Shown here: in pieces, positions 43,621-56,500 of the stretch | Position numbering within the stretch: the stretch's first letter is position 1 | Layout of the letters: every line of letters starts with the position of its first letter | From: Limonium bicolor | Taxonomy: Eukaryota; Streptophyta; Magnoliopsida; Caryophyllales; Plumbaginaceae | DNA: 64,000 bases | Direction of reading: 5' to 3' | Assembly (NCBI GenBank): GCA_023374045.1 | Contig: CM041777.1 | Coordinates: forward strand, 463,789,827-463,853,826 | Notes under the pieces: model-generated | What the model was told of the DNA's origin: nothing | The model's database searches: none | The model's input: only the letters and a program-made list of their open reading frames with translations | Program-made: the position numbers and the translations under genes

Positions 43621-46600
43621 AATGGATTACGCCCAAGTAATCTACCAGGTGTCAATGTTTGACATTGGTCTTGGCGTTCAGCCGTCATGAAGTGGTTCAA
43701 CTTCCATGCGGTCTACTATACAATGTATTGTGGTCAAAGGGTCTTAACCAAGTTACTGGTTTAGTCCCTGCACCAAGAATTCTCATTGGAGTTGTTTAAC
43801 TCTTAACCGGGTTCGGTTTTAGCTTTAGAGGCTTCAAGGCATTGATATTTAGCCATTCATTCACTAAGTATATTAAACCTTAGAACTCTGGGCCCACTAG
43901 CTTCTGCTGCGCGACCTTGATAACTTGGGTTTATCCACCCTTCTCATTATTCTTAATGTATTATACAATACTCTTTTATCCCTTTTTATCTTCAGAACAA
44001 GGTTTATCAATCATGCGTGGTATTTCTTACCGTACGCGAATTCAATGAGCTTTGGATTTTCTATCCAGCTCTTTGGGAATCTATATACACACTGTTGTGT
44101 AGTTTCGTGATTATTCACTTGATTCCTCCGACTTATTGTCGGTTGAGGTTGAGCCACTACTTAGTTGTAGTGCTTCCTCTGTTGCCAGTGGCTTCTGAAT
44201 TATACCGACTTATCTGATTTGTACGAGTGTTCTTTACTTGTACGATCTTGCATTTTTTTATGCATCGGTCCTTATGACTTCGTACATTTCCTTCACTTTT
44301 ATCGCAATTGACATTGTCCCATATCCCTAGCTATCCCACTGGATCATTAATGCACAAGTGCAATACCAAAACACTCAGTCCTACAGAGTGCAGAGGCGTA
44401 AACCATTGGCAGTAAATCTCTTATGAGATTGCAATAGGAATGAACATTGTTGCCCGGTCTGTTTGCCATTTTCTATTTAACATCTCCATATCATTGTGCG
44501 ATTGTTCACATCCATTGGTCACTTGCTGCGCACCATGTTCGTGTTTGTTTACAACTTTGGTTTCCATGGCATCCGCTATCATATCAGCTTCTGCTCATGT
44601 ATTTCTACCATTTAGATAATGGTTTGCCATTCATTTGGCTGTTTACTGAATATCTATACTTGTTTTTCTATGCTCCTTGAGCGTTATTGATTTCCCACTT
44701 CACATTTCAACATATGGTATTTCTTCTTAACTGATTACTCCTCGGTTTTAAATAATTGCTATAAAAGCTTATTTCACATTGTCTGGCAATAATTGTATGC
44801 TCAAGCTTCACTACATTAGTAGTTCTGAAAGAGATATATTTCAGACATTTATTGATGGTATCCTCTTCTTTGGGATCTGTATGTTCGCCGTTCTTGCGGT
44901 ACCACAATAACGAGGGGTATCTTTGCTCGTTAGTTATTAAACAATCTTACTGGTGCTGTTCTTGGCAACTCTTCATATGGTTCACAATGGTTTTGCAACC
45001 GTTGGGTTGTGTCCTGTAGTAGGTTTATGGCATACTATCCACATTGCCTAGAACTCTGCTCATCTTAGGCTGTTCACAAGCATTGCTTCTTTCGTATACC
45101 ATAAATGGCTTGGAGGTATTACTAGGCTCCATGATAGGATCAGTGCATCACGCGTCCGTCCGTTGGATGCCCTTTTAAGTATCTTGGTATTGATCAGTAC
45201 CATTTATTTAATTTAGGGTATCCCCTGGTAGATGGGATCCCTTTGGTGTTCTAACCGAGTATACATTCTAGCTCTTGTGCTCTTTTCACCCTTCTGACAC
45301 CCTTCAAGGATTGCTCTTGGGTGTTGCTAAGATATGCCATTACCTTTGGCTAACATTTATGAGAATGTTCAGTTGATTATCCCGCTTTGCGGTGTGGGTT
45401 TCAATTTGTCATGTTTGGGGTTGTAACGTCTCCTGTTCTTAGGGTAGACCATGGGTATTCTTCCTTATGTTTTATGACCGGTTTGATATTCTCTTAGGTT
45501 TGGTTGGTATTCTACGGTACCTTATTTTATCACTCTGGGTACTTTACTTTGTCCATTGAACATCGGCGTGTTCATGTTAGGCATTGCCTTACTGTGTTGA
45601 GACTGGATTTCCATTACAGCTAATATGCTTTTGCTTCAATATCCTTGAGACATATCCAATGTCTTTGATCAATTACTAGTGCTTCTCGCACTTTTTAACT
45701 CTTAATCATACTCCTGGAGTGGGTTCTTGACTCCTTTAGCTTTGTAATCTTATCTGGGTTCTTCGATCATTTGAGGTGTCCAACTGTTTTGGTTTGAATT
45801 TACCTTATGGTCCGTAGAACGGAGTCAACTACTTCCCGTGTTTCGTACACTACATGTATACATATGTGGGGTACCTTATTGGTACGTTCCACTTACCTGA
45901 CTAACTCGCAAATGGTCTGTCAGGCCCGCAAGCTCCTTTGGAGTGCGGTCGTCCACATCCAGTATTTGGGTACACTCGTAGTGCTCGTCACACGCCTAGG
46001 TGAAGTATTTTGTTGTCAACTCCTCTTGTATCATTCTATGATACTCACCGCGATTCTTCTGGTTTGGTTTTAAAAATCTGAGGTTTAAAAGAAAAGTTTG
46101 TGGTTTTGAAAGAAAAGTTTTGGGTTTTGAAATAAAAATCTTGAGTTTGAAAGAAAATCTTCAAGGAGTTGCCATGTCTAAGGTCTTGACCAAGTCTAGC
46201 TTCTCGCTGCCTGGTGCGTTTGTTAACAGGATGGTCAGGCCATTAGGCCTTTCCAAGGCTTCGTTGTTTCAAGTCTTAGGATTGGTGATCCTATACTTGC
46301 CTCAATCTTCATGGTGGTACTTTAGTAAGCACTTGTTGGTTGTCAAATTTCTCCTAATCTGCCTCGTTGTTGCTGCACTTGCCTTGGCAAGTGCGCGGGT
46401 ACGTCGGTTTTCAGGTTAACATGTACCGATTACTGTATTGTTTTCATCCTTATTTGGTGGTTTTGTTGGATCTTCCTTTGATCCTTTGATCAATTCCTGA
46501 GTAGCCTCTCAGCGTCCTTGACGTGGTTGTCATCAATTCGGGTGCATTCTCTATCTTTGAGGTCCTCTGTTTACCTTGCTTCGTTGCTCGTTCCCACACC

Positions 46601-47310
46601 TTTATGGTGGTTACTGAGGCTTGACTAATCCTTAGGAACTACGTTGTAGTCCTGTTGGCGTCGGTTTCATGGATGCTCCCGTAGTTGTCTGTACTATTGT
46701 AGTCACGTGTTACTACCTTTCGGCGCTATAGGTTTGGAGTTAATCCAACCTTAACTAATTCCTTAGTCGGTTTGTATACCGTTACTGGTATTATCAAACA
46801 TTGCAGTCCGTAGACTCTCTTGTCTCGGTCTTGCTATTCCGCTTTCCGCTCCATTGCGCGGTTGTGCTTCCTTTCTTGCTGGCTAGACTTGGTTCTCGCG
46901 ACTACGAAGCACGTCGCCCCATGGTGTGACAAATTTAACTATCCTACATTTAGGATCTTCAACCTTCTGCCGTTAAGTGCGGTTATTGTCATTAATATGG
47001 GAACCGTCTTCGGGATTTCCGTTTGTCAGAATCTACCGTATGACAGGTTCTTCTTCTTACACGGTTTATTTTACAACTGCCAGATCGGGTTTTACCCGAG
47101 TGTGAGAGATCTTTCCATCTCTTTGGTGTTCTTCCCCAACTTAACAAAGGGGGATGCGGAGGGTGGGATTGGTTAGTGTAGGTTTCCGGTCCACCCGGAA
47201 GTTCCTATGTAGCGTACCTCACACGCTAACACTCAACCCTTAGCCCTAAGCCTCTAATTTCCTAACTCGGTATTTTCCTAAACTCGGTATTTAGACCATC
47301 AGAGCGATAC

Positions 47311-47325
47311 TTCGCTATGATACCA
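47311..47325 (-). other. Primer binding site, initiator tRNA-Met type
   Basis: TGGTATCATAGCGAA on the minus strand begins 5 nt inside the LTR end. It matches the common plant PBS TGGTATCAGAGC with one mismatch. Confidence 0.75.
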
Positions 47326-47330
47326 CTTTT

Positions 47331-47725
47331 TGTAACACCCCTACCGGTAATCCAATCATTATCCCCTAATCTGTCTGTATTACCAATTCACAAGCAGCGG
47401 AATTCCAATACAACCGGGGGTGATACAAGGCCGTTAGTCACCCACGTGACTAACAAGACCAATACAAACTCAAATACATCAACAAAATTACAGTATCGGT
47501 CTGATGTCGAATCACCGAGTATACTACACCAACATTACATTCCAAATCCTTATTCAAATCTCGTCTCACATACAAACCGCAAATCCAAGTTATACAAATA
47601 CAATATCCATTCAATACTATACCGAGTCTATTACAATTCCCAACTTATCAACAACATATCGATCTTACAATCCCACAATACAACAAATACAATTTCTTAA
47701 GCATCTACCCATATTTAATAACAAC
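47331..47725 (-). mobile_element. 3' end fragment of the 5' LTR of the LARD
   Basis: Plus-strand TGTAACACCCCTACCGG at 47331 is the complement of an LTR end GGGGTGTTACA next to the PBS. After 395 bp it is interrupted by another LTR end at 47726. Confidence 0.7.
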
Positions 47726-50700
47726 TGTAACACCCCCGTCTTAATCCAATCGTGGTTATCGCAAACTTAACAACACATATATAACATCGCAGCGGAAATT
47801 AATATACACCAGGACCTTGCTACGGTCTGAATCCCAAAAATAACCGAACTTTAACACTTACAACCGTCTAACCAAAATACATACCAACCGAGTTTCTAAG
47901 TTTCTCAACAACCGACATAGTTCTCCACAAGTTCTAATATTAACAGACGGGTGCACAGGCGTAACCCGTACTCAAATAAATCCCGTCCTACCCCTACTCT
48001 CAAGGTGAGTCTTCTGTGGGCGCTTACCTGCAAAATGTAAACAATCGCCCCCGAAGGGGTCAGCACCTTTGCTGGTACGATTCTCTTATAGCCCCCAAGC
48101 TAACGGGGCTACGACTAATTGTCGATAGCATGGAGTTGATTAGATTCACAACATAAATAGGAAGTGCAATAAACAACAAGCCACATATGAACAAACATAG
48201 TTCACACAATGAACGACTTAAAAGCGTTCCCTTAATAACTGAGTTATTCATTAACTCCTTAAGATATGCTTTTACTTATCTCAGTCCATTCTTAACTTAC
48301 CTCAATCTTAATCCTTATCTCAATCTCAGTATACAAACCGTTCTTTAATTAGAAATGGTTGTATCTTATCTCAATGTTTATTTTTGTCGGGTCAAAGGTA
48401 ACCCTAGCCAATGAGCTATTAACTCCATTGGTTGAATAAACAACTTATCTTAGATCTAGGATTTAGGTGATCCTACCGCACCATCTTAATCTGCCTCCTA
48501 CCTTGGACTGAAATCCAAGGTAGCTGAGTCGACTTTCGACCCTAGCCAACAAGTCCGAAGACAAGTCCTCAAGCGGAAGTCGGATCTGATTCAGACACCG
48601 ACTCCCTTTCCTTAGCATGCATGACCGGAGTCAGTCCCGAATTCCTCACTCCCCCCAAGTTCCAGTTAGTAGAAAGTCTTAAAGACGAAATGTTAGTTAA
48701 ACCTTTCTCGGGTATTAACCAACCAACAAATTTCGGAGTGAATAGCAAATAAACAGATAACACACAAGCCGAGGGACACCTCGTTATCAAGCAGGCAACA
48801 AGAAAACCATACCGTTCACCGTCGACTGTCGTTTGTCAGATCTCCTTCTGATTCCCAATTCTCAAGTCCTAAAACATACATCCAATTTAGGTTGTTAATT
48901 ACTTTCATGTTACTTAACTTACTTAGTCACTAAAGATTCCCATCTAAAACCACTTATAATCTTAACCTTAAACACTTAAATCCTTTACTTACTTAATCCC
49001 TTAAGTCTTTATATTCTTGTCTTTCTAACCATCATTACCCTCTTAATGGCATACCACTTAACATCCTTTAAATTTAAATTTTTTATAAGGGCTGACCGAC
49101 CTTGCAGGGTAGGTCCCAAGGTCGGTCGGAACCAGAACACTTACCGTCCGTAAACTTTTACGCCGACCGACCTTGCTAAGGTCGGTCCCATGGTCGGTCC
49201 ATTCCAGAAACATTCCCGTTTGCAAGATTTAAGCTCGACCGACCTTGCCAAGATCGGTCCTAAGGTCGGTCTAAGTCAGAGCTTCCTGGATGGGTATTTT
49301 AGGCCCGACTGACCTTGCTATGGTTGGTCCTAAGGTAGGTCAAGTCTAGAAACTTGTTTCTAAGTGTTTAATTCACACCAAACCTTACCACACGTGTCCT
49401 AATGTGTTCTAAACCTCATTTTAGCACTTTAACCCACTCTTAAACCCCACCAAACCTCTTAATCCACCCACAATCAAACTCCTTAACCATTTACTAAAAA
49501 TCTCACTAAAACCTTAACACTTAGCACTAAATCCATACACTTCCAACTAGCAATTTTGCCTAAGACTTCTACTACCAAAGTACTCCTTTCTCACCATTAT
49601 AACTTCTCCTCAAGCATTATACAATCCGTCTTTCCTTACTCAACTTCCTAAACATTCCTAAAGCCACATATCCTAGTTTACATTTACACTTTCACAAGTC
49701 ATTATACCTTATTTCTTCCAAACTTTACATAAGTTTCCTAACTCCTCTTATCATGGTTTTGGTGTCTTAAATTCTCAATGTAACCCCTAGTTCCCCCTAG
49801 ACATCCCTAGGTCCTCCTAACACTCAAGAACACCTTAGTTTATGCATTTTCACCAAAACAACCCTTATTGTTTACTAGTACTCCCTTAGTCATAAAATCC
49901 CCTTAGAACCTCTTAAAACACCAAGTTTTCAATCAAATTTTTACATGGATTCACTAGTATATTCCTACACCCAAACACTTAGGGTTTTCACCATTAAACA
50001 ACCATGAACACTCAAATCCTTAATGCACTTCCTTACACACAAATTACACCCAAACCACACTACATCATAATATAGTGCATTAACTTAAATTGCTTGACAC
50101 TTAGGCCCTTAAATGACATAAAACTTAACCACTGAATTTCCCACATAATATAGCCTTTGACCTGCAAATACACACAACATTGCTCCCATTGCAATAATAA
50201 TGTTCTTGTAATTCACCTTGTGATTGTTTTACTAACTCATTTTGCCATTTGCTCCTTAGTCACAAGTTCTCAAATATAATCATGTTCTTCTCTCCTAGGT
50301 TTTAATAACCCTTAAATAACGTAAACTCTAAACTAAACTTATCATCTATCTAATCCCATCCCTTAAAACAATAGAACACCTTAAGGTAAGTAATTTACCT
50401 TGTTTTTCCAAGCTCCTCCTCACACTTTTCTCCTTGGTTTTCCTTTGTTTAATTTTCGGCCACCCACTTAAATTCCCTCCAATGTTCTAATCAATATACA
50501 ATGACTCTAATGAGTGCTAAAGAATACACCAACCTTATGGAATCATTCTTAGGTTAAAAATGTGTTTTAAGGTTTTAAAATGAATGCTTACTTTGGAAGT
50601 CTTAAGACAAACTTGGATATAAATCAAGGAGGACCTCCTCTTGTCCTTGGAGAATGAAAACAAGCTAGTTCAAGAGATGAAACAAGGTCCCATGAGAAGA

Positions 50701-51039
50701 TGATTTTCGGACATAATGAAAAATGGTGGAAAGATGATTTTTCATCAAGTTTCCTTACCTTGAATGAATGGAGAAGCTAATGGACTCTTCAAGCTGATTT
50801 TCCTCCTTCAATTGCGGTTTTCCATGGCACCAAAATGGAGCTTTTGGGGATTTGAAAAGATAGAAAGCAAGAGCTTGATCTAACTAAGAGTAATATATGT
50901 TTAGTTTTGATTTTGGAGCTAAAATGAATTGGTAAGCAAAGCAAGGTGAGGCAAGGATGGGGGCTGTTCTTACGTGAATGAAGGAGGAAGAAGATGGAAC
51001 CGGTGGAAAAAGAAGAGAATGAAGAGATGAGGAGAGAGG
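47726..51039 (-). mobile_element. LTR with hairpin array, same family as the solo LTR at 7.9 kb
   Basis: Its end is TGTAACACCCCCGTC at 47726 (plus strand). It matches the solo LTR in mirror order: the block at 48045-48155, TCCGGTCATGCATGCTAA (~48618), ACGAGGTGTCCCTCGGCTTG (~48770), the array region, and the gene-like leader at 50600-51035. Its first ~640 bp are missing because another LTR starts at ~51040. Confidence 0.82.
49094..49341 (-). repeat. Hairpin array, GACCGACC type
   Basis: Four units start at 49094, 49165, 49237 and 49307 (spacing 71, 72, 70 bp). Cores have arms GACCGACCTT and AAGGTCGGTC with a third GGTCGGTC copy. The last unit is more degenerate. On the LTR strand the linker ends TTTCTGGAATG. 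Confidence 0.85.
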
Positions 51040-52447
51040 TTTAATACCCCGGATCTAAAATGGTGATTAAATTCTCTAATATGATATTAAAGGCCTAATG
51101 GTGCCTAAAGAGTATTGGTAAAGAGAATAAAACCAAAAGTAAAAAGAAAATGCGTAAAACGCGAAAAACGCTAAAACGCGCATTAAATGAGTAAAGGAGA
51201 TATATGATCTCGTTAGGGTCCGAGATGGATTCCTAAGGCTTAGTTGGGCCTAATTAGTATACGGGAATGATTCAAGCAGAAAACGGATCCAAACAATGGG
51301 TTAAATCGCTAACGGAGTTTTAAAGCACGTTTTTTCGAGAAAACCCAAAACGTGACTTAAGTGGTCAAATACACCCGTAAAAATTATAGTTGATTATATA
51401 ACTATAATTAAGTATTAATGGAAGCTTAGGAACCATTAAAAATAATGAAACGAGAAAAAAAATCTGAAAACGGGCTAGGTGAGTGAATAGTGCCGAACCG
51501 GGTAAAATAACGAGCGTTTTCTGTAAAAGACGAAAAATGCCAAAACTTAATAATATAGTGGGGCCGGTTTTTGTAGCTCTCAAACACTCACACACTATTC
51601 AATAAAGAAAATGAAAAGAAAAAGAAAGAGAGGGAAAAAGGTAAAAAGCATAAAGCACCATCTCTCTCTCTCTCTCTCTCCTCCCTCACTTTTTTTCTTT
51701 TCTTCCTCCTCCCTTCCTGCTTCCTGCCGTCCTCCTCCCTTCCTCTCTGTACTGAAATGGTAATGGAGTTTCCCCATGGTTTCCTCCACTTTCTCTTCAT
51801 GCCCAAGCATTATTTAACTCCTAACAAAAAAAAAAAACCACTTATTTGTGTTCCTCTCGCAAACCCTATCATCATCTCTTTTCAAATTCGAAAAGGATGA
51901 GTTTCATTTTCATGCTGACCATTTGAAGAGAAAAGCACACCATTTTGAAGCTTGAAGCTTTCTCTTTCTATCAAGGTAAAAATATCCATGGAAAAGCCAT
52001 GTTTTTCTCCATTTTATACCTTGACCAATTTTGACCTCTATGGAGCCTTGTTTCTTCCCTTTTATGAGCATTGTTTCAATCCTCAAAAGCTTGGAGGGAG
52101 TTCCTCTTTGATTCTTGACCAAAGCCCCATCCTAGGGTTTCAAGGTATCACCCATTTATAGCTTTAAGCATTTCTAATTAATGAGGTTAAGTGTTTTACT
52201 TAAACTCATTCCTTGCCTTGAATATTTGAATTTGGAGATGGGCAATTCTATGGCCTTTGGCATATTTCTAAGCAAGAGAAAGGAGAAGAGGAAGAAGACG
52301 AGTGAAAGAGACAAGGTTTGTGAACAAGAGGTAAATAGTTTACCTTGGAGCCTAATTTAATGCTTTTAGATTTGGGAAGGAAAATAAATAAATGTGAATC
52401 CACATGAGTTGTGGTAATAATGTGCTTGTGTGATATTAGTGCAAGTA
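51040..52447 (+). mobile_element. 5' part of an LTR, AACTTAATATGGTG subfamily
   Basis: Begins near TTTAATACCCCGGATCT (TG end decayed) and tracks the LTR at 60.7 kb: ATGGTGATT, GCCTAATnGTGCCTAA, ACGAGCGTTTTCTGTAAAAG (51510-51530), GGGCCGGTTTTT (51561), a (CT)n tract at 51661-51682. It is interrupted at 52448. Confidence 0.75.
51497..51575 (+). promoter_or_regulatory. Conserved LTR block before the leader
   Basis: GGTAAAATAACGAGCGTTTT through GGGCCGGTTTTT is nearly identical to 61187-61262. It precedes the CT-rich leader, as expected for a promoter/start-site region. It contains an AGCGTTTT...AAAA(C/T)GC dyad. Confidence 0.45.
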
Positions 52448-53521
52448 TGAAATACCCCTAAATTAATTTAAATTAATTTAGGGGATTTCTTTTATTAATA
52501 TAAATTATTATATGGAATTATGAATATAAAATAATTATATGGAATTGTGAAATTTATTTAGGGGTTTTCCCTATTTAACCCTAATTATTTATATTATTAT
52601 ATAGTATTATGAATTTAATAATAGATTTATAAGTCAATAAATCTTGGGAAATTTCCAAACACGCCAACTATATTATAAAGATTTTAGGAAGTGTTGGAAT
52701 ATGTTTGAAACTTAAAAGTCAAATATAAAATCCTAGAAACTTAAAGCTTATTAAGCCTTGCTAGGGTTGAGTTTTGAGAATGGTCAAACCAGGCCATGAA
52801 ACCCATACCAATAAATAGGTTATGGAAAACCATGAAGATCGATAAAAAGAACGCCAAAAAACGGATCATCCTAGCCAAAGTTATGATCAAATGAAGTTTA
52901 GCCAAATTTTGATAAAGGGCTGACGTGGCATGGCCAGCTGAGTCAGCTCGCGTCTCGGGAATCAGCCCCAGTATACTTAGTCGTTTATCTGCTAGATTTC
53001 CGGTAACAGAAAATCAGGTTTTGCCTATCTTGTGACCTTCATAACTTTCTCATCTTAAGGAGTTTTTGAGTGCCGTCTTTGTTGCCTTCTCCTAACTTCC
53101 TATAAACAACCATAACTCACACAAACCTTAACTCGTTCTGAATCAACCGGAAAATCGAATCAAAGTAGCACCCGACAAAAACCGAAACTGCAGTTCCAGT
53201 TTTTTCCTTCGAATCAGGTAACTTCGTCTAGCCATATCTTCTTCGTTTCTCATCCACATTCATGTTTTTAGCTCGTTTTGAAGAGCTCTAATCCCTATAA
53301 AACTTTCATGTTGATGGCCTAAACCAATTCTCACCTTTTGGAAGAACAAGGTGTCTAAAGTCTAGGTTTCACCACCACATAAAATCATAGTTTTCTTTCC
53401 AGAAAACGCAAAGTAAACTCCCAACTTCTAGGCTCGATTTCTTTCTGTGTGTTGCGAGTTTAGGATTAGTTCTTGTTATCAATATGTAGAGGTAAGTTTA
53501 CTCTTTCGATTAAGCCCTTAC
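52448..53521 (+). mobile_element. 5' part of a second-subfamily LTR
   Basis: Begins TGAAATACCCCTAAATTAAT at 52448 and matches the reverse complement of 40565-43078. It is cut after CTTTCGATTAAGCCCTTAC by the LTR end at 53522. The other copy reads on from TTAAGCCC into CAAAAACG. Confidence 0.75.
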
Positions 53522-56500
53522 TGTAACACCCCTACTCTATTCGGCTCCTAATCAATTAATTAATAATAAAATCGCAGCGGTAATCTCAACAATCGTTCTA
53601 CTGGTGTCACCGTTCTTACTCGCCCATACGAGTAATAACGTGCTTACTGATACATTCTTAAATACGAAACATCTTCCCACAGTGACAACAAGAGATAGAT
53701 CTAAACTTCCCAAACCAATATAAAATACATTCATAGCGAGCGTTCTAAATATCCCAAATCCTATACACGTTTCTAGGTTCTTATCCAAATGCAACAGTGC
53801 ATGTTTAAATAACTGTAATCAAACTACCCAGCGCGTCACTCTCTTTGTCGACACCGGAAGCTGCACACCTGCAAAAATGTTTGTTTGTGGTATGGAATCA
53901 GCCCCTGCTGAGTATGCTACTACATGACCGTCATGCCCCCACAGACCCTCAGTGAATTGGTCGAGAGCATGCAATTCATTTTCATGCAGATAGTTTTATA
54001 TAATAACTGTAAAGCAACAATATATATTGCAGTAAACTCAAATAGTAAACAAGCCCCCGGCTTCACACATCGCATCTTAATATACCACTGATAGCGTTAC
54101 AACTCTTGTATGAGTACATAGACTCCAATCTAACAAACACTAATAATTCATAGTTGAGTACGTCGACTCACTCGACCAAACAATCCACCATATCCACACA
54201 CGAGCACAGCGACTCGAACCATCCAATTCACAACATAGATATAAGTACAAAGACTCATTTAATCAACATTACCAACATACCACACATATCCGCAAAGCAT
54301 AACCAATGAACAACAAGGCGAAACAACGAGATCTATAAACAAGTATGAATTCCCGTCTTTGGCATGCAAGCCCAAATAGTGTTCGCCTAATGTACGAGCT
54401 AATATAGTCGTCCGTAATTGTTCAGTCACGCTGATGACAACGTCTCGTTAGAACGACATGTCTCTAAGTTACCTATCGCCTATGGCGGGTCACACACGGC
54501 AGTAGCCACTCCAGCGGTAGAGTCTCCGACCTACGAACCATCTATAGTCCGTTGGAAATTTATCCAGATACTTACTGTTACCACACGGTATCCTAGTATC
54601 GTTAATGGATCACAGTTCATAACAAAAGCCACATCCTCTTGATAAACTAATCTATACCATCGCATTTGTTCCACTATTTTTCCTAACACAGTAGACTAAG
54701 GTCGTTAGTCCAATCCAGAGTATGTCAACCGGGATCCAGTGTTAGATACAAGAGCGGCGTTTAGATAAGGCCAATGCTCCGTATATAAGTCTCAGATAAT
54801 ATATATATATCTTATTATCTTAATGCTACAACGTTTACTTACGTTCCTTATATAACACATATAAGATAGCATCATTGCCGCTAGTTCGTTTTATAATATG
54901 TTCATATATACGAACTGTACTGTTATCGTTCAACAGTAATAATAATAAGCAGCAATATACAACTCAAGTATATTAATTCACACAAGCAGACATTCAATCT
55001 TATCACAGATTTTCACATAATGTCTGAACTGAGGAAATCCTCAGAGACAATCAAGCCACATAAATAACATACCGTTCACCCGGATTGTATTACGGTGGAG
55101 TATGAATCAGCTAATTCTCTGGAGATCCTCGAGACGCCTCTAACAATCTATTAATATGCATCACACTATGCATCAGCATCTCATATTAACAATACACTAC
55201 GGCACCCCGTACCGTTATTAATCTTCCCGGTTATTCCCGCTATTAACTAATAAGTTTGTCGGGTTTTCGGTTTAACTCGGGATTTAGGAAAAACGCTATA
55301 TCACATGCGTGGTTACGTCGAGTATATACACTTAACTTAAACATTTATTATCGCATGTAGTTTAATATACCTTGTATATGATATAGTTTATCATTATATT
55401 GCATGTATAATCTTAATCATATTATACATCTCACCTTAGTATTTATTTTTCTAAGGTTGTTTTCCAAGTGTAATGTTGTATAATTCATATGTACAAATAC
55501 TTTGAATTATATTAATCCTTAATATTCATGTACACTCCTAACATTAGAATTCCATATCCAATGTTTATAATTCTTTCCTTTATCTCTTATCATTTTAATC
55601 GTGGTAATATATAGTTATTGAACTATATTATATTTTCCACAAAATAGCATATATTTATTTATATATATGCATTATAGGACTATTTATTATATGGTAAGTC
55701 ATTATAATATATATTCATTCCTTTTAATGAATACCTCTTATATTATAAATGTTATAGCTTTATAACATTAAAACCATATTATAAATTTCATTCCAAAAAT
55801 AGTATTATTTTCGAACAGCACCTATAATTCTCAAATATTTACAAAATCCACCACATAATTTATATAATGTTATATATAGTTATATAACAATTATCATGAC
55901 ATTTAAGTCATTAAAACAATTAAACCTATAGTTATATATTGTTATAAAATACCAAACAGCCCTTAAAATTCTCGGTATTATTATCCTCCACTATACTTCC
56001 ATAATTTACAAATCAACCCCAAAATATATTCCATTGTTACACTTATAATATATACCTTATATCATAATCCTTATTCCTTAATATAATTATAACCTATGGT
56101 TATATTTTCTCCAAAATACCGAACAGACCCCATGGTCTATTAAATTTAATTTCCACCACTTAACTTCTATATTCACCAATTTACCCCATTATAACATATA
56201 GTTTCTAATATCACCAAAACTATATATTATACATATCTCCATAAAACCTTATATATAATCCAAAAATTACCAAACTATACCAAAGGTTATAAATATCATT
56301 AACCTTATACTTTCTCTAAATCTCGGTTTTACCACATTAGTTACCCATTTGTAACAATGTTATGAAATATCTTATATTATACCTAGATAACTCATATAAA
56401 CTCCAAATTTACCCAAATCAACTTCTAAAAATTCCTAATAATCTAAGGTTTGTACTAAACTCCATTTAGTACCCCTAGTTTTTGGAAATTACAATATCAC

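Larger units (their letters stand above)
43079..47330 (-). mobile_element. Internal region of a probable large retrotransposon derivative
   Basis: Lies between an LTR start on its left and a PBS plus LTR end on its right, all in minus orientation, so it reads as a retrotransposon interior of ~4.25 kb. No gag or pol motif can be found in any frame, and ORFs are short and unmatched. A TTTAAGGGGGGTAG purine tract is at 43607-43620. This fits a non-autonomous LARD-type element; extreme pol decay is the alternative. Confidence 0.5.

Noticed and set aside
46820..47176. 118-residue ORF on the plus strand
   Set aside because: No recognised domain, and antisense to the inferred retrotransposon interior. 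Composition looks like chance translation.
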